A stretch of DNA of 64,000 bases from Roseibium limicola (GTDB lineage: Bacteria; Pseudomonadota; Alphaproteobacteria; Rhizobiales; Stappiaceae): assembly GCF_017313085.1 (NCBI RefSeq), contig NZ_JAFLNF010000001.1, positions 434,001 to 498,000 on the forward strand, read 5' to 3'. Numbering within the stretch: position 1 is the stretch's first letter; each line of letters opens with the position of its first letter. The notes under the pieces are model-generated. The model searched no databases and was not told the DNA's origin. It saw only the letters and a program-made list of their open reading frames with translations. Positions 17,381 to 25,721 of this stretch are shown in pieces. The position numbers and the translations under genes are program-made.

Positions 17381-17976
17381 GAGTTATCAATCGAAGGCTA
17401 CCACCTTCGCCCCTGCTATAATTAACGCCTCTTAAGTAGATTTTTAGTTTCTACTTTAGATTTCATTATGCAGAGCTGGATTCAATTAGTTATGAACAAA
17501 AGTAGATTTAAAATCTTTTCATTAGGCTATGATTAAAGCAAAATAAATATCAAATTTACATGAAATTAACCTACAAATCGGGATTTAATATTCACAAATT
17601 AGTAATGTTAATGATCTGAATATTATAAGCTAATAACTTGGTAATGATTATTAAGGTGCGCATACGCTTCAGCATGCAGCGCAATCGATCAGTGCTCTCA
17701 AGCCACACCCTGTTAGATTGTCTTGGAAATGTGAGACGGCCGCGAAAAACACAGCGGCACACCCTTAGGGTTAACCCTAATAGAATCAATTATCGGAAAT
17801 AAATTGAAAATATTCTTCAATAATTTCAGTATCTTAAATGTTTCAACGGAAAAATTACCGTAATTTGTAATGTTAAAAAGTATTGATAAAGCGTTAAATT
17901 ACGGTCTATCGAAGAGGCTGAACGCAATTTTAGGTCGCATCTATTTTCTGGGCAATTTACGTAGGGGAGCAGTCAA
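17381..17976. other. AT-rich intergenic region (596 bp), divergent promoters
   Basis: This stretch separates the divergent protease gene and the 1377-residue protein gene. It is strongly AT-rich, unlike the GC-rich genes around it. It contains a perfect 16-bp palindrome (17765-17780) and TTAA-N6-TTAA at 17422-17435. The 65-codon and 60-codon open frames here lack ribosome binding sites and a protein-like composition, so I do not call genes. Confidence 0.6.
17765..17780. promoter_or_regulatory. Perfect 16-bp palindrome TTAGGGTTAACCCTAA
   Basis: The palindrome is exact and lies 197 bp before the 1377-residue protein gene, inside the AT-rich intergenic region. It looks like a dimeric regulator site, but I do not recognise the regulator. 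A GGTTAA core recurs at 5872-5877 in the pel promoter region. Confidence 0.4.
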
Positions 17977-20900
17977 ATGGCATACGCATTTGATGAAGTT
18001 TTTTACCTTAATCAAAATCCTGACGTCGCTGAGGCGGTCCAAAAGGGCCTGATTGCCAGCGGAGAAGCACACTACGACGCTTACGGTTGGAAAGAAGGCA
18101 GAGACCCTGCTCCGCTTTTCGACACCTCTTTTTACCTGCAGGAGAACCCGGACGTCGCGGCTGCAGGGATCAATCCCTTTACACACTACAATACGTATGG
18201 CGCTGTAGAAGGTCGCAACCCGAGCCTTTACTTCGATGCACAGTTCTACCTGAGTGCCAACGGGGACGTTGCAGCTGCAGGGGTCAATCCGCTGCAACAC
18301 TGGATTGAATACGGAGTAACGGAAGGGCGCGACCCGAGTGCTTACTTCGATGCGTCCTTCTACCTGCAGGCCAACCCGGATGTTGCGCAAGCCGGACTTA
18401 ACCCGCTCGCGCATTTCCTGCAGTACGGCGCCAGTGAAACCCGCGCTCCGAATGCGACGATTGCAGCAGAAGTGGCCGCCGGCTTCGATGAACAAAGCTA
18501 CCTCGGCCTCAATGGCGACGTTGCTGCGGCCGTTGCGGACGGTGCTTATACTTCCGGCTACCACCATTGGTTGCTGTTCGGCTTCAACGAAAGCCGGGGT
18601 GGTGCACAGAGTACAACGGGCACACCTTTGTCTTCGCCTTATGCTCCGTCCTCCCCCTCCACGCCAGCCCCCTCAGGCTCGGTCACCGACGGCAAGGTCG
18701 CAGGCGCCACTGTTGGCATTGACGTGAATGGCGACGGCGTCATCAGTGCCGATGAGCCGACCGTGACGACAGACGACGCCGGCAACTTCGTCTTTCCGGA
18801 CGGAACTCCGCAAGGCGCAATTATCGCAACAGGTGGCACGGATATCGCGACTGGCCTCGCCTTCGAAGGCAGGATGGAAGCCCCAGCCGGCTCAACCGTG
18901 GTCAACCCACTGACGACGGTCATCAAGAAGATGGCGGACGCCGACACGGACAGCACCAAATCTGCGACACAGAAGCTTGCTGATGCTCAGACGAAACTCA
19001 AGGCGCTTCTCGGCCTGGACAACATTGATGCCGATATTACCAAGATTGATTTCGTTGCGGAGTCCACGGAAGGTGACGTCGACAACACCAAGGATCAGGT
19101 CTCGGACAAGGATGCTGCGGCACTCTACGCTGCCAGCTCCAAGCTTTTGAACATCGTTGCCCAGGGCTCTGCGGCGATTACCGGAACAGACGGCACGGTG
19201 AGTGGCCAGAACGCCAGCGACGCCGTCTTCAAGGCGCTAGCCGAAAAGCTCGGCGCCTCGAACAGCTCTTCACCAATCGACCTGGGCGCCACATCCGGCG
19301 CTGACGACGACTTCCTGACGACAGTCATCAAGACTGCTGCAACCAGCAGCCTGTCTCCTGAGAACGCCGCCAAGGCCGGCCAGATCGCAGACAGTGCTGC
19401 CACAATTGCAGCTGCTGCGAATAAAGGCATCAGCAACACCTTCGACAGCATTCCCGATGGGGCCACAGGCACCGACATCCAGAATGCCCTGGTCAACATA
19501 GTCCAGACCCAGAAGGTCGTTCAGGGCACCGCATCGGATCAGATCAAGCAGGCAGCAGGGTCCGCCGACCCGGACGCAGCCGCCAAGGCTGCATCTGACG
19601 GCCTGACCTCAGACGGTGACGGAACGATCAATGATGACGTGGTGGCCGACCAGACTGTTGGTGATGTCAACGGCGACGGAACACCTGACGAAGCCCCGGA
19701 AGGCGACCAGAATCCGACGACGCCAACACCAACGCCAGATACAACCGCACCGACGATCACGTCCGCGACGGCCTTCGACGTTGCTGAAAACAGCACGACC
19801 GTCGCAACAATCACAGCAAATGAAGGCGCCAACTTCGCCATTTCCGGTGGAGCAGACGCAGATCTGTTTACAATCAATACAGGCACAGGCGCGCTCGAGT
19901 TCATCGCGGCACCTGATTTTGAAACCCCCCGCGATGTAGGCGCAGACAACACCTACGAAGTTGAAGTGACCGCGACGGACGGCTCCGGCAATATCTCTAC
20001 GGCTTCAGAGATTGCTGTATCCGTAAATAACGTTGTGGAGGATGGTCAAACGCTGCAGGAAGCGATCGATGCCGCTCAAGACGGAGATACAATTGTTCTC
20101 CAATCGGGCACTTACACAGGGCAGTTCAAAATTGACAGCAAGTCCAACTTGCACATCACTGCGGCAGCTGGCGCTGACGTCAAGATCCAAGCTTCAGCCG
20201 ATCTTACCGAGACTGCAGTCTCGTCTTCGGGCCGCAGCATCAACGCGGTCGTTACTGTCCTGAACTCAGAAAACATAACATTTTCGGGAATCGAGGTAGA
20301 TGGCGCAGGCGCAGGGGATACGGTCGACAACGTAACTGGGAACCGTGCGAACTTCATCGGCGTCTACTATCAAGAATCTTCTGGCGGCCTCGAGAACGTA
20401 GATGTTACCGGCGTTCGAGATGCCTACACTGGCGGGAAAACGCTCGGCGGAAAAGACGTTGTCAAAGGCAATCAGCGTGGCGTCGGTGTACAGGTCGATA
20501 ACACCAGCCTTCTGGATTTCTCGATGGAAGGTGGATCAATTTCCGACTTCCAGAAGAATGCTACCGTCTTCAGTTTCACCAATTTGGCAGTTTCGGGTGT
20601 CACCATCGTCGGCGGCGGCGCGCAGACGATTATCGCCCAGAACGGGTTTCAGGTTACCAATTCGACCGGAAGCATTAGCGGCAACGATGTAACCGAAGTT
20701 GGCTATGCAGGAACCGGAAATTGGGCATCTTCGTCAATTCTTGCGTATGAAAATAGTGATCTTTCGATCTCCGACAACACTATCGTCGGAACCAACTCTG
20801 AAGATCTGACCACCAAGTCCTATGGGGTCATAGTTTACTCTTACGGTGGGCAAAACAGTGGTGGGGAGATCTCTGGCAATTTCATAGATGGATTTGACAA

Positions 20901-22110
20901 CCCCATCTATGTCGGAGGTGATTTCGATAGCAGACCGCTAACGCTCGGTGATAATCAGATTATCAACGTTGATGAAGTCAACGACGGCGACGGCCTTGTG
21001 TGGGCACCGAACTTCCTTACAAGTCCATCTGAACCAATCAACATAAGCGGAACAGAATTCTCCGATTACTTCTTTGGAAGCGACAACAGCGACACCTTTA
21101 CCGGTCTCGCCGGTGACGATGAGTTTGAAGGCGGTGCCGGAGATGACATTTTGATCGGCGGCGAGGGAATTGACACTGCTTACTACGATGGCTCCATCCA
21201 GGACTATAAGTTCACTGAGCTCCCCGATGGCAGCTTCACTATCGAAGATACGCGAATCGATAGCCCAAATGGCACAGACACTCTGACTGGTATCGAAACG
21301 CTTGTTTTCGGTCGCGGAAACGATGACCCCAAGGATGATCATATATTCTCACTTCCGGAAGATTTCCTCTTGGTCGATCTCCAGGATGGAATTGGTGTCG
21401 GCGAAGTAACTTGGGTACAGGACCGTACCGAGCCCCTGTCCTATACAACGGATATTGACCCGGAAGATGCGACAAATCAGGTTATCAATTTCACTGTCAA
21501 CGGCGCAGGAACGCAAGAGTCATTCTATCGTTACCAGGGCGTCAAAATTAAAAGCGACGATGGCGACCATTGGGTCAATGCTGCAGAGAGTTCGAAGCTC
21601 TCAGTTGACTTCTATATCGATCCCACTTGGGCCGGAGATAGCGCCGTCCAACAAACCGGTGTTTGGCTAACTCTGAAAGGTGAATATGACGATGGTGCAG
21701 GTGGCAACACAACCTTCAGCCATTGGCCAATCGCTGAATACCTCGATCCAGACGCTGTAACGAAACTGCTTAATGAGAATAGTACTATAGCAACTGAGTT
21801 CGACATCAACGCCGATAGTGGCCTCTTCAGATTCTGGAACTCTGAGTTTGGTTGGGAAGAGTATGTCCAGGTCGATCTCGAGGGCTGGAACAACCTGACA
21901 TTCTCACTCGAAGAAGGGAAAGAGACGTGGTTTATCAATGGCGATGAATTGTACACTTACGAAGGTGACTACACAGAAGCCGATGAAGTGATTGAGACCG
22001 TCATATTCAACAGTCTGAACCATGGAACAAATGAGTCATATCTCTTTGACAATCTTCAGATATCCGGTGTCTCCACCGATGACTACTTCTACGACGGCGC
22101 AGTCGCCTAG
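17977..22110 (+). CDS. Large secreted mosaic protein: NPDV repeats, cadherin-like, beta-helix, RTX, C-terminal sandwich domain
   Basis: This 1377-residue protein has a clear modular build. Residues 5-208 hold five ~36-48-residue repeats of the form FDxxFYLxxNPDVAxAGxNPxxHYxxYGxxEGRxP. A Ser/Pro linker (~211-234) and an EF-hand-like calcium loop (DVNGDGVISADE) follow, then a helical Ala/Asp/Ser-rich region to ~580. Next are a cadherin-like domain (~590-687) and a parallel beta-helix of pectate-lyase/NosD type (~687-1020, opening with TLQEAIDAAQDGDTIVL). RTX nonapeptides (~1022-1075, GLAGDDEFEGGAGDDILIGG) and a C-terminal lectin/glucanase-like beta-sandwich (~1120-1377) complete it. There is no signal peptide, so type I secretion is likely. 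GGGGAG stands before ATG 17977. The beta-helix and sandwich suggest polysaccharide binding or cleavage. It could be a Pel matrix adhesin or a lyase; no catalytic residues could be assigned. Confidence 0.85.
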   Translation: MAYAFDEVFYLNQNPDVAEAVQKGLIASGEAHYDAYGWKEGRDPAPLFDTSFYLQENPDVAAAGINPFTHYNTYGAVEGRNPSLYFDAQFYLSANGDVAAAGVNPLQHWIEYGVTEGRDPSAYFDASFYLQANPDVAQAGLNPLAHFLQYGASETRAPNATIAAEVAAGFDEQSYLGLNGDVAAAVADGAYTSGYHHWLLFGFNESRGGAQSTTGTPLSSPYAPSSPSTPAPSGSVTDGKVAGATVGIDVNGDGVISADEPTVTTDDAGNFVFPDGTPQGAIIATGGTDIATGLAFEGRMEAPAGSTVVNPLTTVIKKMADADTDSTKSATQKLADAQTKLKALLGLDNIDADITKIDFVAESTEGDVDNTKDQVSDKDAAALYAASSKLLNIVAQGSAAITGTDGTVSGQNASDAVFKALAEKLGASNSSSPIDLGATSGADDDFLTTVIKTAATSSLSPENAAKAGQIADSAATIAAAANKGISNTFDSIPDGATGTDIQNALVNIVQTQKVVQGTASDQIKQAAGSADPDAAAKAASDGLTSDGDGTINDDVVADQTVGDVNGDGTPDEAPEGDQNPTTPTPTPDTTAPTITSATAFDVAENSTTVATITANEGANFAISGGADADLFTINTGTGALEFIAAPDFETPRDVGADNTYEVEVTATDGSGNISTASEIAVSVNNVVEDGQTLQEAIDAAQDGDTIVLQSGTYTGQFKIDSKSNLHITAAAGADVKIQASADLTETAVSSSGRSINAVVTVLNSENITFSGIEVDGAGAGDTVDNVTGNRANFIGVYYQESSGGLENVDVTGVRDAYTGGKTLGGKDVVKGNQRGVGVQVDNTSLLDFSMEGGSISDFQKNATVFSFTNLAVSGVTIVGGGAQTIIAQNGFQVTNSTGSISGNDVTEVGYAGTGNWASSSILAYENSDLSISDNTIVGTNSEDLTTKSYGVIVYSYGGQNSGGEISGNFIDGFDNPIYVGGDFDSRPLTLGDNQIINVDEVNDGDGLVWAPNFLTSPSEPINISGTEFSDYFFGSDNSDTFTGLAGDDEFEGGAGDDILIGGEGIDTAYYDGSIQDYKFTELPDGSFTIEDTRIDSPNGTDTLTGIETLVFGRGNDDPKDDHIFSLPEDFLLVDLQDGIGVGEVTWVQDRTEPLSYTTDIDPEDATNQVINFTVNGAGTQESFYRYQGVKIKSDDGDHWVNAAESSKLSVDFYIDPTWAGDSAVQQTGVWLTLKGEYDDGAGGNTTFSHWPIAEYLDPDAVTKLLNENSTIATEFDINADSGLFRFWNSEFGWEEYVQVDLEGWNNLTFSLEEGKETWFINGDELYTYEGDYTEADEVIETVIFNSLNHGTNESYLFDNLQISGVSTDDYFYDGAVA
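17989..18600 (+). repeat. Five coding tandem repeats of the NPDV family
   Basis: The repeat units start near residues 5, 48, 86, 124 and 170 of the encoded protein. Each carries FYL..NPDV or NGDV, then H(Y/W/F)..YG..E.R. Related repeats occur in the 256-residue RTX gene (22296-22628) and, more diverged, in the protease gene (15863-16189). Confidence 0.8.
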
Positions 22111-22116
22111 GCTAAA

Positions 22117-22145
22117 CAGAAGGGCGTCCCGTGGACGCCCTTCTG
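22117..22145 (+). terminator. 13-bp perfect hairpin after the mosaic protein gene
   Basis: The arms CAGAAGGGCGTCC and GGACGCCCTTCTG pair perfectly around a 3-nt loop, 7 nt after the stop codon. It is very stable, but only a weak T-rich tail follows. It probably ends the transcript and separates this gene from the next RTX gene. Confidence 0.7.
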
Positions 22146-22207
22146 TACATGGTTCCCCGCATTAACCACGTTGCCAACTTCCGGTTGAGCTCTCACCTTA
22201 GGGAATG

Positions 22208-22222
22208 TTAATACTCTTTTAA
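22208..22222. promoter_or_regulatory. CtrA-type binding motif TTAA-N7-TTAA (RTX gene promoter)
   Basis: An exact TTAA-N7-TTAA lies 44-58 bp before the ATG of the 256-residue RTX gene, where CtrA sites in activated promoters often overlap the -35 box. A further GGTTA...TAACC repeat follows at 22223-22240. Confidence 0.45.
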
Positions 22223-22265
22223 GGTTAGCGTTTCTTAACCGAGTAGCAATGTGGCGGGGCTACTA

Positions 22266-23036
22266 ATGTCATATAGTACAGTTTTGCAGTCGTATTTTGA
22301 TGCCGACTTCTATCTGGGCAGCAACCCTCAGGTTGCCTCCTCCGGCATGTCTCCTCTTCAGCATTTTGTTGAAGTCGGCCAAGCGGCAGGGCTCGATCCT
22401 CATCCGTTCTTCGACACCTCCTACTACCTTGCGTCCAATCCGGATGTGGCGGAGGCTGGCGTCGATCCTTTCGAGCATTTTCTGCAATACGGCCTTTCGG
22501 AGGGCCGCATTCCGACCGAGAACTTCGATGCCGCGTATTACCTCAGCGTCAACACCGATGTGGTGGACGAGGGTCTGCCGGCGTTCCAGCACTTCTTTGT
22601 GTACGGATTTTCCGAAGGGCGTTCTCCGATCAATACGACCTCTGCCTCAGAGGCTGGCAAGGACGCATTGCCCCCCACTGACGCCCCTCTACAACTGCTT
22701 GGCACAGATCAGGCAGATGACCTGCAGGGCGGCGCCGGTGACGATGTTCTGGCCGGTCTTGCAGGCGATGACAGCCTGACTGGTGGCCTGGGCAAGGACA
22801 TTTTCGTCTTCGAGCCTGGCTTTGGCAGCGACGTCGTGCAGGACTTCACTCTTGCCGATGATATCCTGATGCTGAAAGCCTTCGGCATCGACACCATTGA
22901 GGAACTGCAGGCAGTCGCAGAGCTGAAAAACGAGGATGGCAACCTGCTGATCGACTTCGCCGATGGCTCGCATTTGACCCTGGTTGGCGTGACCGACCTG
23001 AGCTCTGCAGAGTTCTTCCCCGACCCGCTCAGCTAG
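22266..23036 (+). CDS. Secreted RTX calcium-binding protein with three NPDV repeats
   Basis: This 256-residue protein has three NPDV-type repeats (residues ~11-46, 49-83, 87-121) that are clearly related to those of the preceding large protein. After a short linker it has RTX nonapeptides (GGAGDDVLAGLAGDDSLTGG, ~155-174). The C-terminal domain is of the type I secretion-signal kind (DIFVFEPGFGSDVVQDFTLADDILML). No signal peptide is present. I chose ATG 22266 because GGCGGGG lies 6 nt before it; a GTG at 22251 in the same frame has no ribosome binding site. It reads as a small extracellular calcium-binding protein made only of a repeat module plus a secretion module, possibly anchored to the same partner as its neighbours. 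Confidence 0.85.
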   Translation: MSYSTVLQSYFDADFYLGSNPQVASSGMSPLQHFVEVGQAAGLDPHPFFDTSYYLASNPDVAEAGVDPFEHFLQYGLSEGRIPTENFDAAYYLSVNTDVVDEGLPAFQHFFVYGFSEGRSPINTTSASEAGKDALPPTDAPLQLLGTDQADDLQGGAGDDVLAGLAGDDSLTGGLGKDIFVFEPGFGSDVVQDFTLADDILMLKAFGIDTIEELQAVAELKNEDGNLLIDFADGSHLTLVGVTDLSSAEFFPDPLS

Positions 23037-23053
23037 GCCCTTGCGGACGCGCC

Positions 23054-24115
23054 TTACAGGTTCGTCGCAAGAAGCACTTCGATGCGGATTTTTTCCTGGG
23101 AGATCAGCGTTCGGCGCTGGTCTGTCATGGCGCGCAGTTTGCGAATGGCACTGCGGGCCAGGTGGCCGGGATCCTGGGCAATCACCGCGTCCAGGTGCCC
23201 TGCCCGAAGCGCTTCTTCCGTATAAGGCGTGCGCTCATGAGCAATGGTCACCATCGCTCTCCCCCTCCCCTGATCCAGCCCGCGCAGCACCGTCAGCGGC
23301 GCTCGCGCCTCCGATGACAGGATATAGGTGGCGACGATGTCCTGCCGGCTTACAGTTTCGCGGAGGATGGCCGCCGCCCGTTCTTCCGACCCATAGGTCT
23401 CCAGCGACGGCAGCGCGTGCAGATGCGGAAACGCCTCGTTGAGCACCCGGTCGAACCCGTGACGCCGCTCCAGACTATCGCGGGACTTCATGGTCTCCGA
23501 GACCACAAGCACGTTGCCTTTCGAGCCCTGTACGAACCTGCCGAGCAGTGTGGCAGCGGTCGCGCCCGCCGCCTCATTGTCGATACCGACCCAATTGTCG
23601 CCAGTCCTTGTCTGATTGGATATGAACGAAAGAGCCCGCACACCGCGCTCATGCAGCCGCAGAATGGCGTCACGTACCTGGGGTGTTTCCGGTGCCATGA
23701 TGGCAACACCATCGACAGTCTTCGGCGTCAACTCGCCCAGATAGTCGGCAATGCGGTGCGGGTCGTTCTCGTCTAAATGCGTCACCTGGATCGCCATGCT
23801 GTCATTGACCAGCAGGCTTTCCGCCTCGCCAATGTGACGGACGATCTCCCGCAGAAACAGGTCTCCCGAGCGCGGCAGGACGAAGATGAAGCGATAGCTC
23901 TTGTTCTTGGCCAGATTGGCCGCCGAAAGATTACGCTCGAAACCCAGCTCCTGGATCGCCTGATTGACCTTGTCGATGGTCTTCTGCTTGACGCCCTCGC
24001 GGCCATTCAACACGCGATCCACCGTGGCACGACTGACACCGGCAAATTTCGCCAGGTCTTTGGTCGTTGGCCTCAGCCCGTGAAATTCGGCTGAAAGTGG
24101 GGGGATTTTCTTCAT
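23054..24115 (-). CDS. LacI-family transcriptional regulator of the polyol transporter/DHA kinase operon
   Basis: This 353-residue repressor has a LacI helix-turn-helix (TTKDLAKFAGVSRATVDRVLNGR, residues 17-39), a hinge helix (NLSAANLAKNKS) and a periplasmic-binding-protein-type effector domain. ATG 24115 is my choice; GTG 24127 in the same frame is equally possible, and neither has a strong ribosome binding site. It is divergent from the ABC transporter operon, and two palindromic sites (24197-24242) lie between them. It most likely represses that operon and itself until a sugar or polyol binds. Confidence 0.88.
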   Translation of the reverse strand: MKKIPPLSAEFHGLRPTTKDLAKFAGVSRATVDRVLNGREGVKQKTIDKVNQAIQELGFERNLSAANLAKNKSYRFIFVLPRSGDLFLREIVRHIGEAESLLVNDSMAIQVTHLDENDPHRIADYLGELTPKTVDGVAIMAPETPQVRDAILRLHERGVRALSFISNQTRTGDNWVGIDNEAAGATAATLLGRFVQGSKGNVLVVSETMKSRDSLERRHGFDRVLNEAFPHLHALPSLETYGSEERAAAILRETVSRQDIVATYILSSEARAPLTVLRGLDQGRGRAMVTIAHERTPYTEEALRAGHLDAVIAQDPGHLARSAIRKLRAMTDQRRTLISQEKIRIEVLLATNL

Positions 24116-24193
24116 GACGTCAGACACTTAAATCTTCGCAATCCAATCTGCACATCGCCTCTGATCAGAGGCCTTGACTCAGTGAATAGCACA

Positions 24194-24245
24194 AAATGAG
24201 ACACGTGCATCAAATTTTACTTGTTTTGAGGCACGTGTCTCATTT
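24194..24245. promoter_or_regulatory. Paired LacI-type operators
   Basis: Two near-palindromic 16-mers, TGAGACACGTGCATCA (24197-24212) and TGAGGCACGTGTCTCA (24227-24242), share a CACGTG core. Their centres are 30 bp apart, about three helical turns. The outer halves also form a 15-bp perfect inverted repeat (24194-24208 with 24231-24245). They sit between the LacI-family gene and the ABC operon. Confidence 0.7.
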
Positions 24246-24314
24246 AGGCTGATGCCAACGGAGACATCCTGTCGAGGAGGGCAGGAGCGATCTGTTTTTG
24301 GGAGGATTGAAATT

Positions 24315-25640
24315 ATGCATTCCAGACATTTTCTGATGGCGGGCACCTGTGCCTTGCTGCTCTCCGGCCTTGCCACAAATGCCGAGGCCGATGACTTGAC
24401 CCTGTGCTGGGCGTCCTGGGATCCGGCCAATGCGCTGGTGGAACTCAGCAAGGACTTCGAGGCTCAGTCGGGCCATTCGATGAACTTCGAATTCGTGCCA
24501 TGGCCAAACTTTGCCGACCGCATGCTCAACGAGCTGAACTCCGGCGGCAAGCTGTGCGATCTGATGATCGGCGACAGTCAGTGGATCGGCGGATCAGCGG
24601 AAAATGGCCACTATGTCAAGCTGAACGACTTCTTTGAAGCCGAAGACATCAAGATGAGCGATTTCATCGATGCCACGGTTGCCGGCTACTCGGAATGGCC
24701 AAAGAACACCCCGAACTATTGGGCCCTGCCCGCCTTCGGCGACGTGGTCGGCTGGACCTACCGCAAGGACTGGTTCGAGCGGCCGGAACTACAGGCCGAA
24801 TTCCAGGAAAAATACGGCCGGGACCTGGACGCCCCGGAGACCTTTGCCGAGCTCAAGGACATCGCCGAATTCTTCCAGGGTCGCGACATTGACGGCACCA
24901 CGGTCTACGGCGCCTCGATCTATACCGAGCGCGGTTCTGAAGGCATCACGATGGGCGCGATGGACGTGCTCTACAGCTATGGCTTTCTGTATGAAAACCC
25001 GGAGCAAGCCTATGACATGGAAGGCTTTGTCAACTCTGAAGGCGCCGTCGCCGGGCTGGAGTACTACAAGGAGCTCTACGACTGCTGCACCCCTCCGGGA
25101 TCGTCCAACGGCTACATGAGCGAAGGCATCGACGCCTTCAAGTCCGGCCAGGTCGCCATGCAGATGAACTTCGCCTTCACCTGGCCCGGTTTCGAGAATG
25201 ATGCCAACGTCGGCAACGGCAAGACCGGTTACTTCGTCAACCCGAAAGGCCCAAATGGCGACCAGTTCGCACAGCTCGGCGGACAGGGTATCTCGGTCGT
25301 GTCCTACTCCGAAAAGCAGGATGCAGCGCTTGAGTACATCAAGTGGTTCGCCAAGCCGGAGGTCCAGGCCAAGTGGTGGGAAATGGGCGGGTTTTCCTGC
25401 CTGAAGTCCGTCACCCTGGCACCCGACTTCCCCCAAAGCCAGCCCTATGCGCAGACCTTCCTCGACTCCATGGCGGTGGTGAAGGACTTTTGGGCTGAGC
25501 CGAGCTACGCCATCCTGCTGCAGGACACCCAGCGCCGCTTCCACGACTATGTGGTTGCCGGCAATGGCACGGCGAAGGAAGCCCTCGATGGCTTGGTGAG
25601 AGACTGGACCGAAACCTTCGAGGATGACGGCAAGCTCTGA
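24315..25640 (+). CDS. ABC transporter extracellular sugar/polyol-binding protein (family 1)
   Basis: This 441-residue periplasmic binding protein has a signal peptide (cut near NAEADD) and the fold of family 1 solute-binding proteins (DLTLCWASWDPANALVELSK, GGKLCDLMIGDSQW). It delivers the substrate to the two permeases encoded downstream. I chose ATG 24315: GGAGG lies 9 nt upstream and the signal peptide follows at once. A strong hairpin separates it from the first permease gene, as is common where the binding protein must be made in excess. The operon ends in a dihydroxyacetone kinase gene and resembles the Rhizobium glycerol system in having two different ATPases, so a small polyol or triose is a likely substrate. 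Confidence 0.9.
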   Translation: MHSRHFLMAGTCALLLSGLATNAEADDLTLCWASWDPANALVELSKDFEAQSGHSMNFEFVPWPNFADRMLNELNSGGKLCDLMIGDSQWIGGSAENGHYVKLNDFFEAEDIKMSDFIDATVAGYSEWPKNTPNYWALPAFGDVVGWTYRKDWFERPELQAEFQEKYGRDLDAPETFAELKDIAEFFQGRDIDGTTVYGASIYTERGSEGITMGAMDVLYSYGFLYENPEQAYDMEGFVNSEGAVAGLEYYKELYDCCTPPGSSNGYMSEGIDAFKSGQVAMQMNFAFTWPGFENDANVGNGKTGYFVNPKGPNGDQFAQLGGQGISVVSYSEKQDAALEYIKWFAKPEVQAKWWEMGGFSCLKSVTLAPDFPQSQPYAQTFLDSMAVVKDFWAEPSYAILLQDTQRRFHDYVVAGNGTAKEALDGLVRDWTETFEDDGKL

Positions 25641-25654
25641 CCTGCCAGCCCTCC

Positions 25655-25691
25655 TCCGGGCGTGGCCGCCTTGTCGGCGGTCGCGTCCGGA
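25655..25691 (+). promoter_or_regulatory. Strong intercistronic hairpin after the binding-protein gene
   Basis: Bases 25655-25670 pair with 25676-25691 over 16 positions (three G-U pairs in RNA) around a 5-nt loop, 15 nt after the stop codon. There is no T-run. It probably protects the binding-protein mRNA or causes partial termination, giving more binding protein than permease. Confidence 0.6.
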
Positions 25692-25721
25692 CCCTCAGAA
25701 TGACGCTTTCGGACAAAAACC

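Noticed and set aside
17592..17789. 65-codon minus-strand frame in the AT-rich gap
   Set aside because: Unusual composition, no ribosome binding site, overlaps the 16-bp palindrome; more likely promoter DNA.
17989..18600. Direct repeats considered as a CRISPR array or DNA-level repeat
   Set aside because: Repeats are only similar at the protein level, stay in one reading frame and have no spacers.
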